NCBI RefSeq assembly: GCF_006539885.1
Contig: NZ_BJNW01000002.1
Location: forward strand, 1-64,000
Source of the DNA: Kocuria varians
GTDB taxonomy: Bacteria > Actinomycetota > Actinomycetes > Actinomycetales > Micrococcaceae
Direction: 5' to 3'
Length of the DNA stretch: 64,000 nt
Program-made: the position numbers and the translations under genes
The notes under the pieces: model-generated
What the model saw: the letters and a program-made list of their open reading frames with translations, nothing else
The model's database searches: none
Told to the model about the DNA's origin: nothing
In this document: in pieces, positions 15,934-25,591 of the stretch
Layout: the number at the start of each line of letters is the position of its first letter
Position numbering within the stretch: position 1 is the first letter of the stretch

Positions 15934-17643
15934 TCAGGAGTCCAGGAGCTTGCGCTCCAGGATCTCCTCCTTGACCGCGCGCCGCAGGGTCTTGCCGAGC
16001 ATGGTGCGGGGCAGGTCCGCCATGGCCACGATGCGGCGCGGGACCTTGTAGCGGGTGACCTTGTCGTAGCAGTGCTGCCGCAGGGCGGCCTCGTCGAGGG
16101 TGGTGCCGGGCTCCAGGACCACCGCCGCGACCACGGTCTCGTTGCCGTCCGCGTTGGGGATGCCCACCACGGCGGCGTCCGCGACGCTGTCGTGGAGCTT
16201 CAGCGCGGTCTCCACCTCCGTGGGCGCCACGTTGAACCCGCCGGTGATGATCACTTCCTTGATCCGGTCCACCACGCGCAGGAAGCCGTCCTCGTCCACC
16301 GTGACCACGTCACCGGTGCGCAGCCAGCCGTCCTCCGTGAACAGCTCCGCGGTCTCCTCCGGGCGCTTCCAGTACCCGCGGGTTACCTGCGGACCCTTGA
16401 CCAGCAGCTCGCCCTCGGCGTCCACGGGGACGTCGTCGTCCGTGCCCGGCTCCACCATGCGGATGTCCGTACTGGGGAACGGGATGCCGATCGAGCCCGC
16501 GCGGCGGTGCTCGTTGAGCGGGTTGCACGCCACCAGCGGCGAGCACTCGGTGAGCCCGTAGCCCTCGATCAGCATGCCTCCCGTGGCATCTTCCCATGTC
16601 CCGACGAGGGGGACGGGCAGCGTCATGGCACCGGAGACGGCCACGCGGATGCCTGACAGCTCCACGCCCGTCTCCTCGGCGGTGTCGAGCACCTTCTGGT
16701 AGACCGGCGGAACGGCGGGCAGCACGGTGGGCATGCTCTTCTTCATGGCCCGCAGGATGAGGTCACCGCGCACGGTGGGGAACAGCACGAGCTTGGCGCC
16801 CAGGGACATGGCGAACGTGAGCCCCAGGGTGAGGCCGAACGCGTGGAAGAGGGGAAGCACTCCGTAGACCACCTCGTCCGAGGAGCTGTCGAGCCAGTGC
16901 CGGCCCATGAGGGCGTTGGACTCGAGGTTGCGGTGACTCAGCATCGCACCCTTGGGGTTGCCGGTGGTGCCGGAGGTGTACTGCAGCAGGGCGATGTCGT
17001 GCGCGGTGGGGCGGGGGTGGTCCGTGCGCAGCGGCTCGTGGGCCACGAGGGTCTTCCACGCGATGGCCCCCGGCGCGGACTGCGTGAGCTCGCGGCGCTG
17101 CTCCCTGAGCTTCTTGACCGGCAGCCGCAGCCCGAGGCGCATCAGCGGCGACATGCCCTCGGTGATGTCCACGGCCACCACGTGCTCCACCGCGAGGTCC
17201 TCGGGCATCTGGAGGATGGAGGTCGCGATCTTGTCCCACGCGATCACCACGCGCGCCCCGTGGTCCTCGAACTGGTGGCGCAGCTCCGGAGCCGTGTAGA
17301 GGGGGTTGTGCTCCACCACGATGGCCCCGAGGCGCAGCACCGCGTAGAAGGCGACGATGTGCTGCGGGCAGTTGGGCAGCACGATGGCCACGCGGTCCCC
17401 CGCCTGCACCCCCATGATCCGCAGCCCCTCGGCCGCACGCTGCACCTGGTCGCCCAGGCGCGCGTAGGTCATCCCGGCCCCGAAGAACTCCACGGCCGTC
17501 TTCCCGCCGTGGCGCGCGACCGACTTCTCCAGCATGTGCACGAGAGAGGTCTCGGGGAGGTCCAGGTCGCGCGGCACCCCGGGGTCGTAGCTCGCCGTCC
17601 AGGGTCGCGCCGCCAGGAAGTCTCGGGAATTCGCCTCAGCCAT
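15934..17643 (-). CDS. Long-chain fatty-acid-CoA ligase (FadD-like)
   Basis: 569 aa ANL-superfamily enzyme that activates a carboxylic acid to acyl-AMP then acyl-CoA. Core motifs: YTSGTTGNPKGAM (P-loop), GYGLTECSP, GWLRTGD, and the C-terminal catalytic Lys in TMLGKTLRRAV. Length and motif spacing fit FadD. ATG 17643 begins MAEANSRDF; the open frame continues far upstream only as overlap with other DNA. No strong binding site. Single gene or two-gene unit with LysR. Confidence 0.92.
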   Translation of the reverse strand: MAEANSRDFLAARPWTASYDPGVPRDLDLPETSLVHMLEKSVARHGGKTAVEFFGAGMTYARLGDQVQRAAEGLRIMGVQAGDRVAIVLPNCPQHIVAFYAVLRLGAIVVEHNPLYTAPELRHQFEDHGARVVIAWDKIATSILQMPEDLAVEHVVAVDITEGMSPLMRLGLRLPVKKLREQRRELTQSAPGAIAWKTLVAHEPLRTDHPRPTAHDIALLQYTSGTTGNPKGAMLSHRNLESNALMGRHWLDSSSDEVVYGVLPLFHAFGLTLGLTFAMSLGAKLVLFPTVRGDLILRAMKKSMPTVLPAVPPVYQKVLDTAEETGVELSGIRVAVSGAMTLPVPLVGTWEDATGGMLIEGYGLTECSPLVACNPLNEHRRAGSIGIPFPSTDIRMVEPGTDDDVPVDAEGELLVKGPQVTRGYWKRPEETAELFTEDGWLRTGDVVTVDEDGFLRVVDRIKEVIITGGFNVAPTEVETALKLHDSVADAAVVGIPNADGNETVVAAVVLEPGTTLDEAALRQHCYDKVTRYKVPRRIVAMADLPRTMLGKTLRRAVKEEILERKLLDS

Positions 17644-17814
17644 GTGTGCGAGGTTACCCGCCCGTCCGTTCCCGCGCATGGGAACCCCCGTACCGTCGCG
17701 CTCCCGTCGTCCGGCGAGACCTCCCGCACCGTCCCGCTCTCCGCGCCTCCACCCGCCCCGACCTCGGTAGACTTCGGGGACCGCACCGGATCTCCCGCCG
17801 AAACGAGGCCACCC

Positions 17815-18843
17815 ATGTCCCCCTCCTCCGCCCTCCCGTCCGCCCGCGACCCGTTCGACAACGGCGAGGCGCCCTGGACGGAGCGGACCCCGGCGGCGGC
17901 CGGTCCCGCGGACGGCGAGACCACGCGCCCCCTCCCGGAACCGGGCGGCGTCGGCAGCGGTGCGCGCGGCGTCGGGACCCCCGGGGACCGTCGGGATCCG
18001 GACACGATGCATGATTCCCCCGCCGCCACGGCGGCCATGCCCGCCCTCACGGACGACGACGCCCGTGGCACCTCTCCCGCCGCCGCGCCCCAGAGCGGGC
18101 GGACCGGCGTGGCCTCGGGCCGGCTGCACCCGAGGGACGGTGCGTCCCGCTACGCCGGCCCGGTGGGCGACGACCACCTCACCCCCGCGCAGGACCGCAT
18201 CACCGCCGAGGCCGCCTGGGACACCATGCGTCCCGACGTGCGCCCGGACGGTGCGTCCGCCGTGCGGCGGCCCACCGCCGAGGAGCTGCGCGCCCGTCAG
18301 AAGCGGCGCTTCGGGGGCCTGCAGGCCCTGCCCGGCCTCATGGGCCTCCTGGCCGCGATGGCGCTGGGTGCCCTGCTGTCCGGGGTGCTCGCGCTCGTGG
18401 CGCCGCAGTTCGGCGTCGACACCGCGGGCAGCGCCGGGGACGTCCTGGAGCGCGCGTGGCAGCAGCCCGGGGCCACCGCGCTGTGGGGCGCGGTGGCCGC
18501 GCTCGGCGTGGTCGAGTTCCTCTCCATGCTCGCGGGCGGATACGTGGCCGGGCGCATGGGCAGGTTCTCCGGGCCTGCGCAGGGGCTCAGCGTGTGGCTG
18601 TGGTCCCTGCTCGCCCACGCGGTGGCCTCCGGGGCGGTCCTGCTGTGGGCCGACGCCACTGAGCTGGGCGGGCCCCGGTGGGTCGTGCAGCAGGTGGTCG
18701 GCGGGAATCCCGGGGTCGGACTCGTCGCTCTCGCGGGGCTGCTCGTGCTCGGTCTCCTCGCCGCGATCCTCGGTGGAACCTGGGGAATGCGCTACCACCG
18801 CAAAGTGGACGCCTGGACGGTTTCGCATGCACTGAGCGAGTAG
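17815..18843 (+). CDS. Hypothetical membrane protein with long disordered N-terminus
   Basis: 342 aa. About 170 residues of Pro/Gly/Asp-rich sequence precede four transmembrane helices; between helices 2 and 3 is a small-residue loop GGYVAGRMGRFSG. No family recognised. ATG 17815 lies about 40 bases after a TAGACT -10-like element (17768-17773). The gene ends 58 bp before the response regulator and its stop codon overlaps the TAGACT proposed as the -10 for that gene. Confidence 0.72.
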   Translation: MSPSSALPSARDPFDNGEAPWTERTPAAAGPADGETTRPLPEPGGVGSGARGVGTPGDRRDPDTMHDSPAATAAMPALTDDDARGTSPAAAPQSGRTGVASGRLHPRDGASRYAGPVGDDHLTPAQDRITAEAAWDTMRPDVRPDGASAVRRPTAEELRARQKRRFGGLQALPGLMGLLAAMALGALLSGVLALVAPQFGVDTAGSAGDVLERAWQQPGATALWGAVAALGVVEFLSMLAGGYVAGRMGRFSGPAQGLSVWLWSLLAHAVASGAVLLWADATELGGPRWVVQQVVGGNPGVGLVALAGLLVLGLLAAILGGTWGMRYHRKVDAWTVSHALSE

Positions 18844-18901
18844 ACTTTGCCTGTCGAGGACCTGGGCTGGGACCTCACAGGGGAGTACGGAGGAACTCGT
18901 T

Positions 18902-19618
18902 ATGCCTTCAACACTCGTCGCAGTTGTCGACGATCATGAAGTGGTCCGTGAGGGTGTTCGACTGGTGTCCATGACATCGCTCGCGGACGTGAAACTCGTG
19001 GGGTCTTCCGACTCCGTGTCCACGCTGCTGGACCAGCTGGGGCGGGATCCGGAGAATCCCGCGCTCACGGCGCAGGGTGCCAAGCGCATCGAGTGCGACG
19101 TCGTGCTGCTGGACCTCTCGCTCGCGGACAAGTCGCGTCCCGCGAGCAACGTGGAGCGGTTGCGCAGCGCGGGCATGAAGGTGCTGATCTTCAGCATCGG
19201 GGAGAACGCGGGCCTGATCCGCGAGGCCCTGCGCGCCGGTGCGCTCGGTCTGGTCCGCAAGTCGGACCCCCTGGAGCACGCCATCGAGGAAGCGCGCGCC
19301 ATCGCGGACGGCAAGCCCGTCATCACCAAGGAACTGGCCGCGGCCATCGACGGCGACACCGAGTTCTCGCGCGCCGCGCTCTCACCGCGGGAGCGGGAGA
19401 CCCTGCGGCTCTACGCCTCCGGCTTCGCACAGGTCCAGGTGGCCCGGCGCATGGGGATCAAGCAGTCCACGGTGAAGACGAACATCGACCGCATCCGGGA
19501 GAAGTACGCCCGCATCGGACGCCCCGCGCCCACGAAGATCGACCTGCGCATCCGCGCGATCGAGGACGGTCTGGTGGACCCCGAGGACGACGTGATCAGC
19601 GCCGAGAAGAAGCTGTGA
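18902..19618 (+). CDS. LuxR/NarL-type response regulator
   Basis: 238 aa. Receiver domain with acidic pair Asp10-Asp11, phospho-acceptor Asp71 in VVLLDLSL and conserved Lys in LVRKSD (near 121). A longer than usual loop (residues 47-62) sits between helix 2 and strand 3. C-terminal LuxR HTH from SPRERETLRLYASG to VKTNIDRIREKYARIGR; the spacer after the HTH runs into an acidic tail. ATG 18902 has GGAGG eight bases upstream. First gene of a three-gene signalling module with the kinase 19 bp downstream. Confidence 0.93.
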   Translation: MPSTLVAVVDDHEVVREGVRLVSMTSLADVKLVGSSDSVSTLLDQLGRDPENPALTAQGAKRIECDVVLLDLSLADKSRPASNVERLRSAGMKVLIFSIGENAGLIREALRAGALGLVRKSDPLEHAIEEARAIADGKPVITKELAAAIDGDTEFSRAALSPRERETLRLYASGFAQVQVARRMGIKQSTVKTNIDRIREKYARIGRPAPTKIDLRIRAIEDGLVDPEDDVISAEKKL

Positions 19619-19637
19619 CCCCGGCGCAGCACACCGT

Positions 19638-20945
19638 GTGACCCTCCATACCGGGGCGGCCAACGACAGGGCCCGCTCGTACCGGCGGGTCAACATCCGG
19701 TTGCGGTGGAAGCGTTTCTTCGCCACCACCGCACCGGGTGAGCTGGGCCTGTACACCTACAGGGCCCACTACATGGCCATGATCGGCTTCGGGATCTTCG
19801 GAGTGGCCCACCTGATCGAGGTGCTGCCCATCTACGCCCAGCAGCAGCACATGCTGCAGGGGTGGTACGTGCTGTTCCTCGTGGCGCTGGCGGTGCTCAC
19901 CGGGCTGACCCTCTTCTACGGGCTGCGGCACTCCGTGAGCCCGTGGGTCTTCGTCGCCTACACCACGGTGGTGGCGGCGGCGATCATCGCCCTTCCCCTC
20001 GCCTGGACCGGCGAGTCCATGCCGCAGAATCCGTGGATCTCCGGGTTCATCATCCTCGCGGTCGGGGCCGCCGCCGTGCTGTGGAGCGCCCGGGCCGCCC
20101 TGCTGTACATGTTCATGCTTGAAGCCGTATATGCGGTGATCGCCACCCACGTGGTCAGCGTGAACGCGAGTGCGGAGTCGTGGTTCGGCGCCGGGCTGGC
20201 CCGCATGCTCTTCGGTTCCGTGCTCGTCATGATCCTGACGTTCGGCAAGCGCGGCGTGGAGCGGCTGGACAGCAACTACGCGGACGCCCTCGCCCGGACG
20301 CTGGCCATGCACCGCAACCGCTCGGAGACCGCGGACCAGGAGCGGATCGACCGGCTCATCCACGACAACGTGATGGCCGCGCTGCTGGACGCCTCCCGCT
20401 CGCAGGGCGCGCTCTCGCGCCAGACCCGGCAGTTCGCGTCCCGCGCGCTCGATGTCCTCTCGGAGGAGTCCAGCCGCGCCACGGGCTCCCACACCGTGAT
20501 GGTGCACGTGCTCATGGACGAGCTCATGGACGCCCTCGCCCCGTGGCGCACCCGCGTGCGCTTCACCAACCTGCGGGCGCCCATGCGACCCGTGGGCGAG
20601 CCCCGCGTGTTCGTGCCGGGCTACGTGGCCCACGGACTGACCCAGGCCGTCACGGAGGCGGTCTCGAACAGCGCCCGCCACTCGGGCAGCGAGGTCACCA
20701 CGGTCTCCATGGAGGGCGAGCTGTGCGCCCCCACCCGGATCAACCCCGAGGGGTTCTACCTGCGCTTCACGATCAGCGACGACGGCCGCGGCTTCAACTA
20801 CCACGACATCCCCGGCCGCCGGCTGGGCGTGCGCGTGTCCATCATGGAGAACATCGAGGCCATCGGGGGCAGCGTGGACCTGGACACCGCCCTCGGCCGG
20901 GGCACCAAGCTCACGCTGCTGTGGCCCAGGGACGCCGCCGCGTGA
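19638..20945 (+). CDS. Membrane sensor histidine kinase (HisKA_3/DesK-NarX type)
   Basis: 435 aa. About six transmembrane helices (residues 45-215) form the sensor; no extracellular domain. Phospho-acceptor His242 lies in DRLIHDNVMAALLDAS. Catalytic domain has an N-box (EAVSNSARHSG, near 345), G1-box DDGRGF (near 381) and G2 GRGTKLTLLWP. GTG start at 19638, 19 bp after the response regulator. Stop overlaps the next gene's GTG by 4 bp. Partner of the upstream regulator; signal unknown, probably membrane-related. Confidence 0.9.
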   Translation: MTLHTGAANDRARSYRRVNIRLRWKRFFATTAPGELGLYTYRAHYMAMIGFGIFGVAHLIEVLPIYAQQQHMLQGWYVLFLVALAVLTGLTLFYGLRHSVSPWVFVAYTTVVAAAIIALPLAWTGESMPQNPWISGFIILAVGAAAVLWSARAALLYMFMLEAVYAVIATHVVSVNASAESWFGAGLARMLFGSVLVMILTFGKRGVERLDSNYADALARTLAMHRNRSETADQERIDRLIHDNVMAALLDASRSQGALSRQTRQFASRALDVLSEESSRATGSHTVMVHVLMDELMDALAPWRTRVRFTNLRAPMRPVGEPRVFVPGYVAHGLTQAVTEAVSNSARHSGSEVTTVSMEGELCAPTRINPEGFYLRFTISDDGRGFNYHDIPGRRLGVRVSIMENIEAIGGSVDLDTALGRGTKLTLLWPRDAAA

Positions 20946-21982
20946 AGCGCCGGAAGAAGGGCGTGCCCCACGAGGTCTTCGCGCACCGCTACCTGCGGGT
21001 GATCGTGCTCCCGGCGTTCGCCGCCCCGTTCGTGGACGCCCTGGGACACCTGCGCTCCGCCTCCGGCAGGCAGGAGGAGTTCATCGTCTCGATGATCGCC
21101 TACGCGCTGGCCGGGCTGATGGTGTCCCTGCCCGCGTGGGACGGCTACCGCTTCCCCCTGCTCCCCACGGTGGTGGTGACCGTCCTCTTCCTCGTTGCCG
21201 CGCAGCAGGGCTACGCCGCCACACCGGTCACCCTGGACGCCGGTCAGACCCCTTGGTTCCACCTGGGCTTCATCGCGCTGCTCTTCGCCCTGGGAATGCG
21301 GCTGCGCCCGGGGTGGGCGTGCGCCGTGTGGCTCGGGGTCTCCGCCCTGTCCATCATGCGCTGGCCCACCGTGGACGGCGTCCTGCGCCCCATCGAGGCG
21401 TACCACGTGGTCGGGGCCGCGGTTCTGCTCGTCACCTGGATGGTCGAGCGGCAGTACAACAGCTTCATGGCCCGGCAGGAGGACACCCGGAAGATCCTGG
21501 AGGCGGCGCGCAGCAGCGACGAGGCCGAGAAGGACATGCGCGAGGCCTCGAGCCGGCGCGTGGACGAGGTGCGACGCCTCGCGGGCGGTCTGCTGGAACG
21601 GATCGCCCACGACACCTCCCCCGTCACCGACTACGACGCGCAGCAGTTCCGGCTCACCGAGGCGCAGCTGCGCGACAGCATCCGAGGGCGCTCCATCGCC
21701 ACTCCGCACGTCCTCGAGATGACTCGCGCTGCCCGGGCCCGCGGGCTCACGGTGGACATCCTCGACGATCGGGGCAGCGCGCCGTCCGAGGCCGTCCTGG
21801 AGGCCACGGCGCAGCAGCTCGCGGAGGTCATCGCCCAGGCGGAGACCGGCATCATCACGGTGCGCGCTCTGCCCGAGGGGGACGCTGCCGCGGTGTTCAT
21901 CGTCCACGACTGCCAGGACCCGGACGCGGACCCGGTGGCCATCGAGATCGAGGACGGCACGGGCGCCGTCTCCGTCTTCTGA
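20942..21982 (+). CDS. Degenerate sensor-kinase-like membrane protein
   Basis: 346 aa, GTG start overlapping the kinase stop by 4 bp. Five or six transmembrane helices (to about residue 170) are followed by a coiled-coil segment (DTRKILEAARSSDEAEKDMREASSRR region) and a domain resembling the region after the dimerization helix of HisKA_3 kinases (LLERIAHDTSP, then LTEAQLRDSIRGRSI). The expected nucleotide-binding N- and G-boxes are absent, so it should not phosphorylate. Probably an accessory or co-sensor partner of the kinase encoded just upstream (inference from coupling and topology). Family not named with certainty. Confidence 0.75.
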   Translation: MKRRKKGVPHEVFAHRYLRVIVLPAFAAPFVDALGHLRSASGRQEEFIVSMIAYALAGLMVSLPAWDGYRFPLLPTVVVTVLFLVAAQQGYAATPVTLDAGQTPWFHLGFIALLFALGMRLRPGWACAVWLGVSALSIMRWPTVDGVLRPIEAYHVVGAAVLLVTWMVERQYNSFMARQEDTRKILEAARSSDEAEKDMREASSRRVDEVRRLAGGLLERIAHDTSPVTDYDAQQFRLTEAQLRDSIRGRSIATPHVLEMTRAARARGLTVDILDDRGSAPSEAVLEATAQQLAEVIAQAETGIITVRALPEGDAAAVFIVHDCQDPDADPVAIEIEDGTGAVSVF

Positions 21983-22089
21983 GCCGAGCGCACTGCACAG
22001 GCGACCGCTCGGCGTCGTCGGCGGGCCGCGGATCCCCAGGCGGGCCGCTCGCCGGGGGAACGGCGGAGCGCCGCCCCTAGCGTGCTGGC

Positions 22090-22932
22090 ATGACGACGGC
22101 CCCGCGGCCCAGCACCGCCACCGACACCGCCACTGCGCTCGCCCCCGCCCACGACGCCGCGCCCACCGTCCCGGACGAGGCCACCGGCCGCACGCCGAGA
22201 GTCCCCCGCGCATCGCCGGCCCCGGCCTCACACAGCGCGCCGGAGGCCCGCCCGTCCAGCGGAGCCGTGGCGTCTGCCCCGGGCACGCCACCCTCCGCAC
22301 CGTCCGACGTCGAAACTGCCGCTGCCCCCTCCCGTGCCGCCTTCCGCGCGGTCCGGTGCGGGGACGGGCTGGACCGCTGCCCCTGGGCGCCGGCCACTCC
22401 GGGGGCGCTCGCGGACCACGACCTGGACTGGGGCGCGCGGCCCACGAGCGCGCACGGCTACTTCGCGGCGCTCACGCTGGAGCTCGTGGACTCGGGACTC
22501 GCGCGCTGGTCCCAGTCAGCGCGGCACGACGCCTGGTTCCTGCACATGGCCGGTCTGGATCCGGCGCGCGTGGCCCTCCTCGACGACGACGACGTGGACG
22601 ACCTCCTCGACGTCCCGGAGCTGATCCGCAACCGGTCGAAGATCGAGGCCGTGGTCCGCAACGCGCGGGCCTGCGAGGACTGGGAGGTCGCCGACTGGGA
22701 AACGCTCCTCACGGACGCGGAGGTGCCGCCGCCCGGCCCGCCCCCGGAGACCTCGCGGGACCTGCCCGACAGCACCGAGGCCTCCCGCAGGCTCGCTCTC
22801 GTGCTGCGCGCCAGCGGGTTCGGGCTGGTGGGACCGGTCACGGCGCACCGGTGGCTCCAGCGGATCGGACGCGCCCCGGGGCACGTGCGCGGCTGCTTCC
22901 GCCAGGCCCCGGACCCGGAGTTGACCTCCTGA
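22090..22932 (+). CDS. tag: DNA-3-methyladenine glycosylase I (Tag) with long N-terminal extension
   Basis: 280 aa versus about 190 for usual Tag. Residues 1-85 are Ala/Pro/Ser-rich and probably disordered. The Tag fold follows: zinc-snap ligands Cys97 (RCPW), His110 (ADHDLDWG), His265 and Cys269 (GHVRGCF) are all present, as is catalytic-region Glu130 (TLELVDSG) and the RNRSKIEAVVRNARA helix. Excises 3-methyladenine from alkylated DNA. Start is ATG 22090; an internal start nearer residue 80 is possible but not supported by a binding site. Confidence 0.85.
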   Translation: MTTAPRPSTATDTATALAPAHDAAPTVPDEATGRTPRVPRASPAPASHSAPEARPSSGAVASAPGTPPSAPSDVETAAAPSRAAFRAVRCGDGLDRCPWAPATPGALADHDLDWGARPTSAHGYFAALTLELVDSGLARWSQSARHDAWFLHMAGLDPARVALLDDDDVDDLLDVPELIRNRSKIEAVVRNARACEDWEVADWETLLTDAEVPPPGPPPETSRDLPDSTEASRRLALVLRASGFGLVGPVTAHRWLQRIGRAPGHVRGCFRQAPDPELTS

Positions 22933-22998
22933 GCCCGCAACACCGCTGCACCGCGGCCCCGTGCTTCGAGTGCCGCGGTGCCGCGGGGCCGCCACGCG

Positions 22999-24564
22999 TC
23001 AGTCGAGCAGCAGCGCCGGCTCCTCGAGGATCCGGGCGACGTCCGCCATGAACCGGGCGGAGAGGTCCCCGTCCACCACGCGGTGGTCGAAGGACCCGGC
23101 CAGCGTGGTGATCCAGCGCGGGATCACGTCCCCGTCCACGACCCACGGCTTCTGCTTGATGGTCCCGAACGCCACGATGGCCGCTTCACCGGGGTTGATG
23201 ATGGGTGTGCCGGAGTCGATGCCCAGGGCACCGATGTTCGTGATCGACAGCGTCCCGCCCTGCATGTCCCCGGGCTGGGTACGTCCGGCCCGGGCGGTCT
23301 GGGTCAGCTCGTGCAGCGCGATCGCCAGTTCGCGCAGGCTCAGGTCCTGGGCGTCCTTGATGTTGGGCACCAGCAGACCGCGCGGGGTGGCGGCGGCGAT
23401 GCCGAGGTTCATGTACCGCTTGATGACGATCTCGCTGTCGGTCCACGTGGCGTTGACCTGCGGGTTGCGCGCGGCCGCCCAGATCACGGCCTTCGCGAGG
23501 ATCAGCAGCGGCGTGACCTTCACGCCCTCGAAGTGCGGGGACTGCTTCAGCCGCTTGACGAACTCCATGGTCCGGCTGGCGTCCACGTCCACGAAGATCG
23601 ACACGTGCGGCGCACTGAACGCGGACTTCACCATGTTGCGGGCCGTGGCCTTGCGGACGCCCTTCACCGGGATGCGCTCCTCGCGGGCGTCGCGGGCCCG
23701 GTCCGTGGAGCTCCAGAAGGTGTCCGGCCCGTCCTCGACCTCCCGCGCGTGCGCCGCGTAGGCGAGCAGGTCGCGCTTGGTGACCTGACCGCCGTCGCCC
23801 GTGGCGCGGACGTCCGCGAGGTCGATGCCCATCTCCTTCGCGGCCTTGCGCACCGGCGGCTTGGCGAGGTTCGGGCGGCGCGGGATCGAGGCCGAGGCAG
23901 GGGTCTGCTCCGCCGGCTCCTCCCGGGACTTCCACCACGTCTCACTGCGGTCGCGGATCTTGCCCGCCTTCTCCGCGAGGTCCGCGGCCGCCGTGCCGAT
24001 CCCCGAGAGCCGGTCCGCCCAGCCCTGCTTCCGGGCCGCCTCCGGGTCCGGATCCGGCTCCGGCGTGGTCCCGCCGCCGCTGAGGCCCTGGGGCGCCTCG
24101 GCGTCGGTGCGCATGCCCACGCGGGTACGACGCCGCCGCCGCACCGGGTCCGCCTTGGGCCCGGAGCCCACGAGGGCCTTGCCCTCGGAGGAGTCCATGC
24201 TCGTGCCGGTCCCGGAGGTGATGTCCTCCTCCGCCCGTTCCACGGGAGCCACCGGCTCGGCCGCCAGGCCGTTCTCCGGTGCGGAGCCCGTGTAGCCGGG
24301 GTCCGTGGCGCCGGCGGGGGCGTCGTCGGCCGTGCTGACCGCGATGATCGGGGTGCCCACCTCCACGGTCCGGCCCTCGGCCACCATGATCTCCTGCACG
24401 GTCCCCGCGAACGGGGAGGGCAGCTCCACGACCGACTTGGCGGTCTCGATCTCCACCAGCACCTGGTTGACCGTGACGGTGTCCCCCTCGGACACCTTCC
24501 AGGCGAGGATGTCGGCCTCGGTCAGCCCCTCGCCCACGTCCGGAAGCGTGAAAACCTGTGACAT
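22999..24564 (-). CDS. bkdC: Branched-chain 2-oxoacid dehydrogenase E2 (dihydrolipoyl acyltransferase)
   Basis: 521 aa. Order: one lipoyl domain (lipoylated Lys43 in ETAKSV), a long Pro/acidic linker, peripheral-subunit-binding domain (near residues 235-275, [14 protein letters not shown]) and the acyltransferase domain with catalytic His494 in DHRVVDG. The linker is unusually long and includes basic patches (RRRRRT). ATG 24564 has GAGGGAG upstream. Last gene of the cluster, 52 bp after E1beta. Could in principle serve pyruvate, but the E1alpha/E1beta split form and the linked aminotransferase favour branched-chain substrates. Confidence 0.92.
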   Translation of the reverse strand: MSQVFTLPDVGEGLTEADILAWKVSEGDTVTVNQVLVEIETAKSVVELPSPFAGTVQEIMVAEGRTVEVGTPIIAVSTADDAPAGATDPGYTGSAPENGLAAEPVAPVERAEEDITSGTGTSMDSSEGKALVGSGPKADPVRRRRRTRVGMRTDAEAPQGLSGGGTTPEPDPDPEAARKQGWADRLSGIGTAAADLAEKAGKIRDRSETWWKSREEPAEQTPASASIPRRPNLAKPPVRKAAKEMGIDLADVRATGDGGQVTKRDLLAYAAHAREVEDGPDTFWSSTDRARDAREERIPVKGVRKATARNMVKSAFSAPHVSIFVDVDASRTMEFVKRLKQSPHFEGVKVTPLLILAKAVIWAAARNPQVNATWTDSEIVIKRYMNLGIAAATPRGLLVPNIKDAQDLSLRELAIALHELTQTARAGRTQPGDMQGGTLSITNIGALGIDSGTPIINPGEAAIVAFGTIKQKPWVVDGDVIPRWITTLAGSFDHRVVDGDLSARFMADVARILEEPALLLD

Positions 24565-24616
24565 GTCGTCTCCCTCGTACACCGTGGCCCCGGGTGGGGG
24601 TCGCGGCGTGGCTGCT

Positions 24617-25591
24617 CTAGTAGGCGAAGGACCGGTCGAGTGCTTCGAGCACGCGGTCCAGGTCCGGGACGTAGTGGTCCTCCACGGCTGCGGGAGGATA
24701 CGGCAGGTGGTACGCGCCCACCCGCAGCACGGGTGCCTCGAGCGAGTAGAAGGCCCGCTCGGTGACGCGCGCGGCGATCTCCCCGCCCAGGCCCCCGAAC
24801 GTCGGGGCCTCGTGCGCGATCACCAGGCGGCCCGTCTTGCGCACGGAGGCCGTGACGGTGTCGAAGTCCACCGGCGAGAGACTGCGCAGGTCGATCACCT
24901 CCACGCTGCGGCCGTCCTCCTGGGCGGCCTGCGCGGCGGCGAGCGCCACCGGGACCAGCGGGCCCCACGCGACGACGGTGGCCTCGTGGCCCTCCCGGAT
25001 CACGGACGCGCTGAACGGGTCCCCCGGGGAGGTCGTCTCGTCCACGTCCCCCTTGAGCCAGTAGCGGCGCTTGGGCTCGAAGATGATCACGGGGTCGTCG
25101 CACGCGATGGCCTGCTGGGACATCCAGTAGGCGTCCTGCGCGTTGGAGGGCGCCAGGATGCGCAGCCCCGCGGTGTGGGCGAACAGCGCCTCCGGGGACT
25201 CCGAGTGGTGCTCGACCGAGCCGATGACCCCGCCGTAGGGGATGCGGATGGTCACGGGCACGGTGAGCCGCCCGTCCGAGCGCGCGTGGATCTTGGCGAG
25301 CTGGGTGGTGATCTGGTTGAAGGCGGGGAACGTGAAGCCGTCGAACTGGATCTCGCACACGGGCCGGTAGCCGCGTTCCGCGAGGCCCACCGCGGTGCCC
25401 ACGATCCCGGCTTCACCGAGCGGGGTGTCGAGCACGCGGTGCGCGCCGAACCGGCTCTTGAGCCCCTCCGTCACGCGGTACACGCCGCCCAGCGAGCCGA
25501 TGTCCTCCCCCATGAGCATGACCTTGGGGTTCTCCTCCATGGCCCGCGCGAGGCCGGCGTTGATGGCCTTGGCCACGGTCATCTGTGTCAT
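24617..25591 (-). CDS. bkdB: 2-oxoacid dehydrogenase E1 component, beta subunit
   Basis: 324 aa, full length. Typical features: [34 protein letters not shown] and a transketolase C-terminal domain ([30 protein letters not shown]). Pairs with E1alpha to bind thiamine diphosphate and decarboxylate 2-oxoacids. ATG 25591 overlaps the E1alpha stop by 4 bp (ATGA), so the two subunits are translationally coupled. Confidence 0.95.
   Translation of the reverse strand: MTQMTVAKAINAGLARAMEENPKVMLMGEDIGSLGGVYRVTEGLKSRFGAHRVLDTPLGEAGIVGTAVGLAERGYRPVCEIQFDGFTFPAFNQITTQLAKIHARSDGRLTVPVTIRIPYGGVIGSVEHHSESPEALFAHTAGLRILAPSNAQDAYWMSQQAIACDDPVIIFEPKRRYWLKGDVDETTSPGDPFSASVIREGHEATVVAWGPLVPVALAAAQAAQEDGRSVEVIDLRSLSPVDFDTVTASVRKTGRLVIAHEAPTFGGLGGEIAARVTERAFYSLEAPVLRVGAYHLPYPPAAVEDHYVPDLDRVLEALDRSFAY

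Noticed and set aside
16843-17814. Plus-strand extension of the membrane gene
   Set aside because: Overlaps FadD on the opposite strand; sequence is a shadow.
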